Assembly (NCBI GenBank): GCA_002898615.1
Contig: BEIB01000005.1
Span: forward strand, 1-29,798
DNA: 29,798 bases
Direction: 5' to 3'
DNA from: a bacterium HR25
GTDB lineage: Bacteria > Chloroflexota > Dehalococcoidia > SM23-28-2 > HRbin24
The position numbers and the translations under genes are program-made. A model generated the notes under the pieces. It was not told the origin of the DNA. It worked only from the letters and a program-made list of their open reading frames with translations, and ran no database searches. Positions 18,000 through 24,497 of this stretch are shown here, piece by piece (the stretch's first letter is position 1; each line of letters starts with the position of its first letter).

Positions 18000-19099
18000 C
18001 GGTCCACCTCCCCCACGACGATGTCCACGCTGCCCAGGGTGATGATGGCGTCCGCCACCGTCAGCCCCAGCACCATCTCCGGCAGGGGCGTCAGGTTGAT
18101 GAGGGAGGGGGAGCGTATGTGAAAGCGGAAGGGGGCGGGGCTGCCATCGCTCACCACGTAGAAGCCCAGCTCCCCCCGCGGCGACTCGATGCGACCGTAG
18201 GCCTCGCCGGGGGGCGGCCGCAGTGCCAGGGGCACCGGCGTCTGGTAAGGGCCGGAGGGTATCATCTCCAGGGCCTGCTCCAGGATGCGGACGCTCTGGC
18301 GCATCTCCGCCAGCCGCACCAAGAAGCGGTCGTAGCAGTCGCCGTTGGTGCCCACGGGGATCTCGAAGTCCACGCGGTCGTAAGCGGCGTAGGGGTCGGC
18401 CTTGCGCAGGTCCCAGGCCACGCCGGAGCCCCGCAGCATGGGGCCCGATACCGAGTAGGAGATGGCCTTGTCCGCCGGCAGGACGCCCACGCCCCGGGAG
18501 CGGGCCACCACGATCTCATTCTCCACCAGCAGCTCCTCATACTCAGCGATGCGCTGCGGCATCTCCTTGACGAACTGGCGAGCCCGCGGGAGGAACTCCG
18601 GCGGCAGGTCACGGGAGACGCCGCCGATGCGCATGTAATTGGTGGTGAGGCGGGCGCCGCAGGCCAGCTCGAACAGGTCCAGCACCTTCTCCCGCTCCCG
18701 CATCATGTAGAGGAGGGGTGTGTGCCAGGCGCCGCAGTCATTGATGAAGGTGCCGATGGCCATGCAGTGGCTGGCCAGCCGCTGGAGCTCAGACATGATG
18801 ACCCGTATCCACTGCGCCCGCTCCGGCACCTCCACCCCCGCCAGCTTCTCCACCGCCAGACAGTAGGCCAGGTTGCCCGTCATGGCCGCCAGGTAGTCCG
18901 TGCGGTCGGTGAAGGGGATGTTCTGGGTGAAGCTGCGCTCCTCCGCCAGCTTCTCCATGCTGCGGTGGAGGTAGCCCATCACCATGTCGCAACCGATGAT
19001 GCGCTCCCCGTCCAGGGTGACCTTGAGACGGAAGACGCCGTGGGTGCTGGGGTGCTGCGGCCCTATGTTGACGACGAAGGGCTCCGTCTTGAAGGCCAT
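17996..19099 (-). CDS. nuoD: NADH-quinone oxidoreductase subunit D
   Basis: NuoD, 367 residues, the 49-kDa quinone-site subunit. The quinone ligands are kept: the NIGPQHPSTHG loop with His20 and, 49 residues later, Tyr69 in DRTDYLAAM, the same spacing as His38/Tyr87 in Thermus Nqo4. Also seen are ERIIGCDMVMGYLHRSMEKL, YMRIGGVSRDLP, SGVAWDLRKADPYAAYD, ESPRGELGFYVVSDG and the C-terminal GEVDR. It is shorter than 14-subunit-type NuoD; the segment between SGPYQTP and PPPGEAYGRIES (around residues 282-300) lacks about 25-30 residues, including the usual SMEA-type helix. It begins six bases after nuoC and overlaps nuoH. Confidence 0.97.
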   Translation of the reverse strand: MAFKTEPFVVNIGPQHPSTHGVFRLKVTLDGERIIGCDMVMGYLHRSMEKLAEERSFTQNIPFTDRTDYLAAMTGNLAYCLAVEKLAGVEVPERAQWIRVIMSELQRLASHCMAIGTFINDCGAWHTPLLYMMREREKVLDLFELACGARLTTNYMRIGGVSRDLPPEFLPRARQFVKEMPQRIAEYEELLVENEIVVARSRGVGVLPADKAISYSVSGPMLRGSGVAWDLRKADPYAAYDRVDFEIPVGTNGDCYDRFLVRLAEMRQSVRILEQALEMIPSGPYQTPVPLALRPPPGEAYGRIESPRGELGFYVVSDGSPAPFRFHIRSPSLINLTPLPEMVLGLTVADAIITLGSVDIVVGEVDR

Positions 19100-19105
19100 C
19101 TCTCC

Positions 19106-19624
19106 CTAGCCCCTCCCCGTGTCCGGCTCCCCGGGCTCCCCCGGGAAGCGTTGCAGGCCCGGCATCCGCTGACCGGGCATCGCCAGCCAGTCCTTGCGCA
19201 GGGGGTGGCCGGGGAAGCCCTCCCAGAGGAAGAGGCGCCGCAGGTCCGGGTGCCCCTGGAAGCGGATGCCCATCAGGTCATAGGCCTCCCGCTCCTGGAG
19301 CCCGGCCCCCAGCCACACCGGCGTCACAGAGTGCACCACCGGGTTCTCCCTGTCCCAGAGCCGCACCTTGAGGACCCCCATCTGGTTGAGGCGGAGCGAC
19401 TGCAGGTGATAGACCACCTCGAAATGGTCCAGCCGGTCCACGGCGGTGAGACAGCTCAGGAACTTGAAGTCCAGCTCCGGGTCGTCCCGCAGGAAGAGGC
19501 AGGCGTCCAGCAGGTGCTCCGGCCGCACCTCCACCCACTCCGGGTTGGCGTCCGCCACAGCGCCGGGGAAGCGCTGCTCCAGGGCGTGGGCCAGTTGGAG
19601 GCCGGAGATGAGACGGGTCGCCAT
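19106..19624 (-). CDS. nuoC: NADH-quinone oxidoreductase subunit C
   Basis: NuoC, 172 residues, the 30-kDa peripheral-arm scaffold subunit. The family core is clear: FKFLSCLTAVDRLDHFEVVYHLQSL, VHSVTPVWLGAGLQEREAYDLMGIRFQGHPDLRRLFLWEGFPGHPLRKDW. It is separate from nuoD, not fused. The ATG at 19624 lies three bases after the nuoA stop, where nuoB stands in almost all other complex I operons. NuoC normally contacts NuoB, NuoD and NuoI. Confidence 0.95.
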   Translation of the reverse strand: MATRLISGLQLAHALEQRFPGAVADANPEWVEVRPEHLLDACLFLRDDPELDFKFLSCLTAVDRLDHFEVVYHLQSLRLNQMGVLKVRLWDRENPVVHSVTPVWLGAGLQEREAYDLMGIRFQGHPDLRRLFLWEGFPGHPLRKDWLAMPGQRMPGLQRFPGEPGEPDTGRG

Positions 19625-19627
19625 GGG

Positions 19628-19999
19628 CTACACCCACTCCAGGGCCCGCTTCCGCCAGGCGTAGAGGAGACCCAGGAAGATGGCGATGGTGAAAGGAAGC
19701 ACCGCCACATAGCCCGCCACCGCTAGCCTCGAGAACGAGAGGGCCCAGGGAAAGAGGAAGACCGCCAGCACATCGAAGATGACAAAGAGGAGGGCGAAGA
19801 AGTAATAGCTGACCTTGAACTGCACCTGACTGGTGCCCTCGGTGGGGATGCCGCACTCGTAGGTGTCCTCCTTGACGGGGTTGGGACGGTCAGGGCGGAG
19901 CCGCAGCAGCCCCATCAGCCAGGAGGTGACGATGCCTCCCACGGGGAAGATGAGGGCCAGTACCAGGAGAAACCCTACGTGTCCCCACTCAGAGAGCAT
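19628..19999 (-). CDS. nuoA: NADH-quinone oxidoreductase subunit A
   Basis: NuoA, 123 residues and three transmembrane helices, a membrane-arm subunit near the quinone chamber. The diagnostic loop NPVKEDTYECGIPTEGTSQVQFKVSYYFFALLFVIFDVLAVFLFPWA is intact, including the cysteine of YECG. The ATG at 19999 (MLSEWGHVGF) is chosen because the first helix begins there; a longer in-frame start at 20107 would run through the promoter. No ribosome site is visible upstream. It is the first gene of the nuo operon. Confidence 0.95.
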   Translation of the reverse strand: MLSEWGHVGFLLVLALIFPVGGIVTSWLMGLLRLRPDRPNPVKEDTYECGIPTEGTSQVQFKVSYYFFALLFVIFDVLAVFLFPWALSFSRLAVAGYVAVLPFTIAIFLGLLYAWRKRALEWV

Positions 20000-20038
20000 T
20001 GCAGGCAGATTTGTGAATTCGGGCGCTTGTCGGGCGGT

Positions 20039-20067
20039 AGTATAGCACAGGGCCCGGGATGGGACAA
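20039..20067 (-). promoter_or_regulatory. Sigma70-type promoter of the nuo operon
   Basis: On the minus strand TTGTCC (20067-20062, 4 of 6 matches) and TATACT (20044-20039, 5 of 6 matches) are separated by exactly 17 bases. Transcription would start near 20033, giving a leader of about 30 bases before nuoA. Confidence 0.55.
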
Positions 20068-20100
20068 GTAGAGAGGCCGGCCGGTGGGGTGCCCCCTCGC

Positions 20101-20130
20101 TTGACACTGAAGGACGGCGGCGGCTAACAT
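20101..20130 (+). promoter_or_regulatory. Sigma70-type promoter of the DUF35-thiolase operon
   Basis: A perfect TTGACA (20101-20106), an 18-base spacer and TAACAT (20125-20130, 4 of 6 matches). It is divergent from the nuo promoter, with about 33 bases between the two -35 boxes, so one bound regulator could affect both. Confidence 0.5.
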
Positions 20131-20152
20131 CGGGCCAGCGAACAGGTCTGGG

Positions 20153-20179
20153 AGAGGCCCGCCGGGCCTCTTCTTGTTA
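20153..20179 (+). terminator. Terminator-like hairpin in the leader of the DUF35 operon (possible attenuator)
   Basis: AGAGGCCC (20153-20160) and GGGCCTCT (20164-20171) form a perfect 8-base-pair stem with a 3-base loop, followed by the T-rich TCTTGTT. It stands between the promoter (start near 20137) and the start codon at 20204, so it would stop transcription early unless prevented. Confidence 0.45.
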
Positions 20180-20203
20180 ATCGCCAGCTCAGGGGAGGCT
20201 GCC

Positions 20204-20647
20204 TTGGCCCGACAGGAGTACACGAAGGTCCTGCCCAGCCCCAGCCCGGAGACCCGTTTCTTCTGGGAAGCCTGCAAGCGCCATGAGCTCTGGCTCCCCT
20301 ACTGCCGCCACTGCCAGCGCTTCTTCTGGTACCCGCGGGACTTCTGCCCCCGCTGCTTCCAGTGGGAGGTGGAGTGGCGGCGGGCCAGCGGCCGCGGCAA
20401 GGTCTATACCTTCGCCATCCACTACCGGGCCTTCGACCCACGCTGGGAGCCGGACATCCCCTATGTGACGGCCATCGTGGAGCTGGAGGAGGGGGTTCGC
20501 CTCTACACCGTGCTGGTGGACGTGGAGCCTGACCCGTCCAAGGTGCACTGCGACATGCCGGTGGAGGTCGTCTTCGATGATGTGTCGGAGGAGATAGCCC
20601 TACCCAAGTTCCGCCCCCTGGACGCTGCCCGAGGAGGAGACCAGTGA
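20204..20647 (+). CDS. DUF35 zinc-ribbon/OB-fold protein (thiolase/aldolase partner)
   Basis: A 147-residue protein with an N-terminal rubredoxin-like zinc ribbon (C34, C37, C48, C51 in YCRHCQRFFWYPRDFCPRC) and a C-terminal OB-fold (GKVYTFAIHYRAFDP, VTAIVELEEGVRLYTVLVD). DUF35 proteins bind acyl-CoA and partner with thiolase-like enzymes. The start is TTG at 20204, with AGGGGAGG (20191-20198) five bases before it; a TTG at 20174 would lack a site and cross the hairpin. The gene overlaps the thiolase gene by four bases, which fits a stoichiometric complex as in ChsH2(DUF35)-Ltp2. Here the DUF35 domain stands alone and is not fused to a hydratase. Confidence 0.9.
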   Translation: MARQEYTKVLPSPSPETRFFWEACKRHELWLPYCRHCQRFFWYPRDFCPRCFQWEVEWRRASGRGKVYTFAIHYRAFDPRWEPDIPYVTAIVELEEGVRLYTVLVDVEPDPSKVHCDMPVEVVFDDVSEEIALPKFRPLDAARGGDQ

Positions 20648-21846
20648 CGGAGGCCACCGCCCCCAGCGAGGAGCTCACCAACAGGGAGCTGCGGGAGCTC
20701 TTCCGCCGCGTCGCCATCGTCGGCGTGGACGAGGCGGACGAGATCGGCATCGTCCCCCACAAGTCGACGCTGCAGATGCACGCCGAGGCGGCCCGCAACG
20801 CCCTGGCCGACGCTGGCATCGACAAGTCGGAGGTGGACGCCGTCCTCACCTGTTCGGCCGGGCCCATGTCCAGCGTCCAGGTGGCGGAGTACCTGGGCAT
20901 CTTCCCCCGCTTCACCGACAGCACCAACATCGGCGGCACGTCTTTCCTGACCCACTTGGAGCATGCGGCGCTGGCCATCGCCACCGGGGTGTGCCGGGTG
21001 GCCCTCATCACCCACGGCGAGACGGGCTATTCCAGTCGCTTCCGGGGCGGGCGGCTCGCCCCCTTCGACGCCTGGCAGCCCCTGCGCCAGTTTGAGACGC
21101 CCTACTACATCGGGGCGCCTCCCGGCAACTACGCCCTGGCCTGCATGCGCCATATGTACCAGTACGGCACCACCCACGAGCAACTGGCGGAGATCGCGGT
21201 GGCCACTCGCAAGTGGGCCCAGCTCAACCCCAAGGCCCTCATGCGTGACCCCCTCACCCTAGAGGACGTCCTGTCCTCGCGTTGGGTGGTCTACCCGTTC
21301 CACATCTACGACTGCTGCCTGGTGACGGACGCCGCCGGCGCCGTGGTGGTCACCAGCGTCGAGAGGGCGCGTGACTGTCGCAAGCGACCGGTGCGGCTGT
21401 TGGGAGCGGCCACCGCCCACACCCACCAGTCCCTCACTGCCATGCCTGACCTGACGGAGACGCCGGCCAAGCTCTCCGGCCCGCGGGCCCTGGCCATCGC
21501 CGGCGTCCGCCATGAGGACATAGACGTGGTGGAGGTCTACGACTCCTTCACCTACACAGTGCTGGCGGAGCTGGAGGACCTGGGCTTCTGCAAGAAGGGC
21601 GAGGGGGGCGCCTTCGTCTCCGGGCAGCGGACGGCCCCGGGTGGCGACTTCCCCCTCAATACCAGCGGTGGCGGCCTCTCCTACACTCACCCCGGTATGT
21701 ACGGCATCTTCCTCATCATAGAGGCAGTGCGGCAGCTCCGGGGGGAATGCGGCCCCCGCCAGGTGCCAGGGGCGAAGCTCGCCCTCATCAACGGCATGGG
21801 CGGCACCCTCAGCGCCAGCACCACGGCCATCCTGGGAGTGGACTAG
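20644..21846 (+). CDS. Thiolase-fold lipid-transfer-type protein without catalytic cysteines (Ltp2-like aldolase?)
   Basis: A 400-residue thiolase-superfamily protein of the SCP2/lipid-transfer branch (VAIVGVDEADEIG, HAEAARNALADAGIDKSEVDAV, VEVYDSFTYTVL, NTSGGGLSYTHPGMYG). The usual nucleophile Cys is replaced: the site reads STNIGGTSFLTHLEHA (Thr99/Ser100). The C-terminal CxG cysteine is also missing (INGMGGTLS). It therefore should not act as an ordinary thiolase. Tyr299 (VYDSF) and Tyr347 (LSYTHP) lie where the steroid side-chain aldolase Ltp2 has, as I recall, two catalytic tyrosines, and His349 is kept. Retro-aldol cleavage of a beta-hydroxyacyl-CoA is the favoured role; this is inference. 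The GTG start overlaps the DUF35 gene. Confidence 0.88.
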   Translation: MTEATAPSEELTNRELRELFRRVAIVGVDEADEIGIVPHKSTLQMHAEAARNALADAGIDKSEVDAVLTCSAGPMSSVQVAEYLGIFPRFTDSTNIGGTSFLTHLEHAALAIATGVCRVALITHGETGYSSRFRGGRLAPFDAWQPLRQFETPYYIGAPPGNYALACMRHMYQYGTTHEQLAEIAVATRKWAQLNPKALMRDPLTLEDVLSSRWVVYPFHIYDCCLVTDAAGAVVVTSVERARDCRKRPVRLLGAATAHTHQSLTAMPDLTETPAKLSGPRALAIAGVRHEDIDVVEVYDSFTYTVLAELEDLGFCKKGEGGAFVSGQRTAPGGDFPLNTSGGGLSYTHPGMYGIFLIIEAVRQLRGECGPRQVPGAKLALINGMGGTLSASTTAILGVD

Positions 21847-21851
21847 CAGCA

Positions 21852-22499
21852 GTGCTCATAGACCTCCACGCCCACACGCTCCCCCTCTCTCACGACAGCT
21901 CCCTCACGGCCGACGAGCTCATCGAAGCGGCCAAGGCGGCCGGCCTGGACGGCATCTGCCTGACGGAGCACGACTTCGCCTGGGACCCGGAGGAGGTGGG
22001 ACGACTGGCCCGGCGGCACCGTTTCTTGGTGTTGCCCGGCATGGAGGTGAACACCGAGCACGGGCACGTCCTGGCCTTCGGCCTCAGCGGCTACCGCTAC
22101 GGCATGCACCGGGTGAGCGAGCTGGCCCGGCTGGCCGCCCAGGAGGGCGCGGTGCTGCTGGCCGCCCACCCCTACCGCCGCCAGATACCCTGGGAGCCCG
22201 GGGACGACGGCCGCTGGCAGGAGGCGATCGAGCGGGCGCTGCGCAACCCCTGTTACGGCGTCGTCGTCGCCGTGGAGGGGCTCAACGGCCGGGGGAGTGA
22301 GACGGAGAACCGCTTCTCCCTGGAGGTGGCGGAGCGATTGGGCCTCCCCATCGTCGCTGGGAGCGACGCCCATGCCCGGGAGGACGTGGGGCGCTGCGCT
22401 ACCGAATTCACCGGCCGCATCGAGGGGCTGGAGGACCTGCTGGAGGCGCTGCGACGGGGGCGCTTCCGCGCCCTGTGGCTGGACCGCGCCCAGGTTTGA
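21852..22499 (+). CDS. PHP-domain metal-dependent phosphoesterase
   Basis: A 215-residue PHP-domain protein with a trinuclear-type metal site: DLHAHT near the N-terminus, LTEHDFAWDPEE, the Glu/His pair in MEVNTEHGHVLAFG, AAHPYRR and the C-terminal GSDAHARED. PHP domains hydrolyse phosphate esters (histidinol phosphatase, polymerase exonuclease, nucleoside 5',3'-bisphosphate phosphatase). The GTG at 21852 is chosen because LIDLHAH follows at once; no good ribosome site is seen, and it lies only 5 bases after the thiolase stop, so coupling is likely. It has no obvious place in an acyl-CoA pathway; removal of 3'-phospho-AMP or CoA turnover would be speculation. Confidence 0.88.
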   Translation: MLIDLHAHTLPLSHDSSLTADELIEAAKAAGLDGICLTEHDFAWDPEEVGRLARRHRFLVLPGMEVNTEHGHVLAFGLSGYRYGMHRVSELARLAAQEGAVLLAAHPYRRQIPWEPGDDGRWQEAIERALRNPCYGVVVAVEGLNGRGSETENRFSLEVAERLGLPIVAGSDAHAREDVGRCATEFTGRIEGLEDLLEALRRGRFRALWLDRAQV

Positions 22500-22524
22500 C
22501 GGCCGCCAGCGGGTGATGTATTCT
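22496..22524 (+). promoter_or_regulatory. Internal promoter before the MaoC genes
   Basis: TTGACG (22496-22501, 5 of 6 matches), a 17-base spacer and TATTCT (22519-22524, 4 of 6 matches), at the end of the PHP gene and in the 74-base gap, the largest in this operon. It would give the hydratase/SDR genes expression separate from DUF35-thiolase. Confidence 0.4.
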
Positions 22525-22573
22525 TCCATCGGCCGTAGCGGTGCACCTAACGCTTACGTGCAGGAGGGGGCCT

Positions 22574-23044
22574 ATGACGCAACGGTCCATCATCACAGAG
22601 GAGATGCGCTCCTATCTGGGCAGGGAGTCGGCGCCGGTGGTGGTGGAGGTGGACAAGACCGCCTGCCGCATCTTCGCCCGCGCCGTGGGCTACACGGATC
22701 CCGTCTTCTATGATGAGGAGTTCGCCAAGAGCAAGGGCTACCGCAGCATCCTGGCTCCCCCGGGTTTCCTGGGCCACACCATCTACAACCCGGCCAGGCC
22801 GCAGCGGCTGGACTACCTGCCGCCCTTCGAGATCCCCTACAAGCGGCTCCTCAACGGCGGCAACGACCTGCAGTACTTCGACGACATCTGCGCCGGCGAC
22901 GTCCTGACGGCCACTAGCAAACTGGTGGACCTCCAGGAGCGGGAAGGCCGGCTGGGGCCCATGCTCATAACCGTCACCGAGATCACCTATCGCCGCGGCG
23001 ACAAGGTGGTCGCCGTCATGCGAGGAACCCTCATCTCCTACTGA
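22574..23044 (+). CDS. MaoC-like hotdog hydratase, FAS1-type dehydratase N-domain
   Basis: A 156-residue hotdog-fold protein like the N-terminal domain of double-hotdog MaoC dehydratases and the small ChsH hydratase subunits: FARAVGYTDPVFYDEEFAKSKGYRSILAPPGF, then GGNDLQYFDDICAGDVLTATSKLVDLQEREG and LITVTEITYRRGDKVVAVMRGTLI. The canonical Asp/His hydratase pair is not present in this half, which fits a non-catalytic or substrate-binding partner. ATG at 22574 follows AGGAGG (22562-22567). The next gene, 20 bases on, carries the Asp/His motif, so the two probably form one heteromeric enoyl-CoA hydratase. Confidence 0.9.
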   Translation: MTQRSIITEEMRSYLGRESAPVVVEVDKTACRIFARAVGYTDPVFYDEEFAKSKGYRSILAPPGFLGHTIYNPARPQRLDYLPPFEIPYKRLLNGGNDLQYFDDICAGDVLTATSKLVDLQEREGRLGPMLITVTEITYRRGDKVVAVMRGTLISY

Positions 23045-23064
23045 CCAAGAGCCAGGAGGACGCC

Positions 23065-23502
23065 ATGGCGGAGCAGCAGCTTTACTTCGAGGACGTGGAG
23101 GTAGGGCAGGAAGTCCCCACCCTGGTGGAGCGGTGCGACGCCCGGCGCCTGGTCATGTGGGCCGCCGGCTCCGGCGACTTCTATGAGATCCACTACGACA
23201 AGGACTTCGCCATCGGCACCGGGCTGCCGGAGCGGATCGTCCACGGCGCTCTGAAGCACGCCCTCCTGGGGCGCATGCTGCACGAGTGGATCCGTTACCA
23301 GGGCCGCATCAAGCGGCTGGCGGTCCAGTACCGGGGTATGGACTTGGTGGGGAAGAACGTCACCTGCAAGGGCGTGGTCACCAAGAAATACCAGCAGGAC
23401 GGCGAGAACCTCGTCGAGCTGGACGTCTGGACGGAGTCCGAGGACGGACAGCGGACCACGCCGGGCACAGCCGTGGTGGCCCTCCCCTCCAGGGGTGGCT
23501 AG
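23065..23502 (+). CDS. MaoC-family enoyl-CoA hydratase (catalytic hotdog subunit)
   Basis: A 145-residue single-hotdog protein with the hydratase-2 motif AAGSGDFYEIHYDKDFA, supplying the catalytic Asp and His. The usual Asn-Pro between them is replaced by Tyr-Glu-Ile, as in some ChsH1-type subunits as I recall them. Further family segments are PERIVHGALKHALLGRML and YRGMDLVGKNVTCKGVVTKK. R-specific hydration of 2-enoyl-CoA is the expected reaction. ATG at 23065 follows AGGAGG at 23054-23059. It lies between the FAS1-type hotdog gene and two SDR dehydrogenases. Confidence 0.92.
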   Translation: MAEQQLYFEDVEVGQEVPTLVERCDARRLVMWAAGSGDFYEIHYDKDFAIGTGLPERIVHGALKHALLGRMLHEWIRYQGRIKRLAVQYRGMDLVGKNVTCKGVVTKKYQQDGENLVELDVWTESEDGQRTTPGTAVVALPSRGG

Positions 23503-23543
23503 TCCGCCTCTCCGTCCCACCTCAACTCTCGGGAGGAAGACAC

Positions 23544-24479
23544 ATGGGCAGGCTGGAAGGCAAGGTGGCTATCGTCACGGGGGCGGGCCGTGGCATCGGC
23601 CGGGGCATCGCCCTGTTGATGGCCCGCGAGGGGGCCAGGGTAGTGGTGAACGACCCCGGCGTGGGCCCGGACGGCGTGGGCTTCGACCAGGGCCCGGCCG
23701 ACCAGGTGGTGCAGGAGATCCTCTCCCAGGGGGGGACGGCGGTCCCCAGCTACGACAGCGTGGCCACCATGGAGGGGGCGGAGCGCATCATCCGCACGGC
23801 GTTGGACAACTTCGGCCGTCTGGACATCCTGGTGAACAACGCCGGCATCCTGCGCGACCGCATGATCTTCAACATGACGGAGGAGGAGTGGGACGCCGTC
23901 ATCGCCGTCCACCTGAAAGGCACCTTCAACTGCACCCGCCACGCCTCCGTCCTGATGCGGCAGCAGCGCTTCGGCCGCATCATCAACTTCACCTCCGAGT
24001 CCGGCCTCTGGGGGAACGCCGGCCAGGCCAACTACGGGGCGGCCAAGGCCGGCATCGCCGGCTTCACGCGGGTGGTGGCGCGTGACCTGGGTCGCTACGG
24101 CGTCACCTGCAACGCCATCGCCCCCCGGGCTTGGACGCGCATGACCGCCACCATACCCGGCCGGCAGGCCCAGCAGCAAGAGCTGGTGGAGCGGATGCAA
24201 CGGCTGCGGCCGGAGCTGATAGCGCCCATGGTCTGCTACCTGGCCAGCGATTACGCCTGGAACATCAACGGGCAGGTGTTCATGGTCTACGCCGGGACGG
24301 TGGCCCTGCTGCGTCCCCCGGTGCCCTGGCGGACCGTCTACAAGCCGGGCCTGTGGACGGCGGACGAGATAGCCCAGGTGATGCCCTCCCTGCTGGAGGG
24401 GACCCGCAACCCGGCGCCGCCGCCCGAGGACCTGGAGATACCGGGGCGGCCTCGCAAGCAGGAACAGCCAGCCAGCTAG
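23544..24479 (+). CDS. SDR-family dehydrogenase, MFE-2-like (copy 1)
   Basis: A 311-residue short-chain dehydrogenase. Seen are the NAD(P) motif TGAGRGIG, the insertion NDPGVGPDGVGFDQGPADQVV typical of multifunctional (R)-3-hydroxyacyl-CoA dehydrogenases of the HSD17B4/FabG-like branch, NNAG and the catalytic set Ser (TSESG), Tyr and Lys (NYGAAKAG) with the normal 13-residue Ser-Tyr spacing. After the core comes a ~60-residue tail (WTADEIAQVMPSLLEGT, then NPAPPP). The start at 23544 is preceded by GGGAGGA. The likely reaction is oxidation of a hydroxyacyl-CoA made by the hydratases. It shares long blocks of identical DNA with the next gene. Its region after NAIAP (RAWTRMTAT) differs most from copy 2. 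Confidence 0.94.
   Translation: MGRLEGKVAIVTGAGRGIGRGIALLMAREGARVVVNDPGVGPDGVGFDQGPADQVVQEILSQGGTAVPSYDSVATMEGAERIIRTALDNFGRLDILVNNAGILRDRMIFNMTEEEWDAVIAVHLKGTFNCTRHASVLMRQQRFGRIINFTSESGLWGNAGQANYGAAKAGIAGFTRVVARDLGRYGVTCNAIAPRAWTRMTATIPGRQAQQQELVERMQRLRPELIAPMVCYLASDYAWNINGQVFMVYAGTVALLRPPVPWRTVYKPGLWTADEIAQVMPSLLEGTRNPAPPPEDLEIPGRPRKQEQPAS
23656..23721 (+). repeat. 66-base identical block, SDR copy 1 (partner 24613-24678)
   Basis: These 66 bases are identical, including third codon positions, to 24613-24678 in the second SDR gene. A further 59-base identical block pairs 23859-23917 with 24816-24874. Both are in the same reading frame of the two paralogues. Confidence 0.9.
24057..24124 (+). 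repeat. 68-base identical block, SDR copy 1 (partner 25014-25081)
   Basis: These 68 bases, coding from AGFTRVVARDLG to NAIAP, match 25014-25081 exactly, while the flanking codons differ. The repeat distance is 957 bases, the same as for the other blocks. Confidence 0.9.
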
Positions 24480-24497
24480 CCTAGCGGAGGTCAACCG

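Noticed and set aside
19600..19650. nuoB hidden as a short or frameshifted gene between nuoA and nuoC
   Set aside because: Only three bases separate the two genes, and no N2-cluster cysteine motif is seen in any frame nearby.
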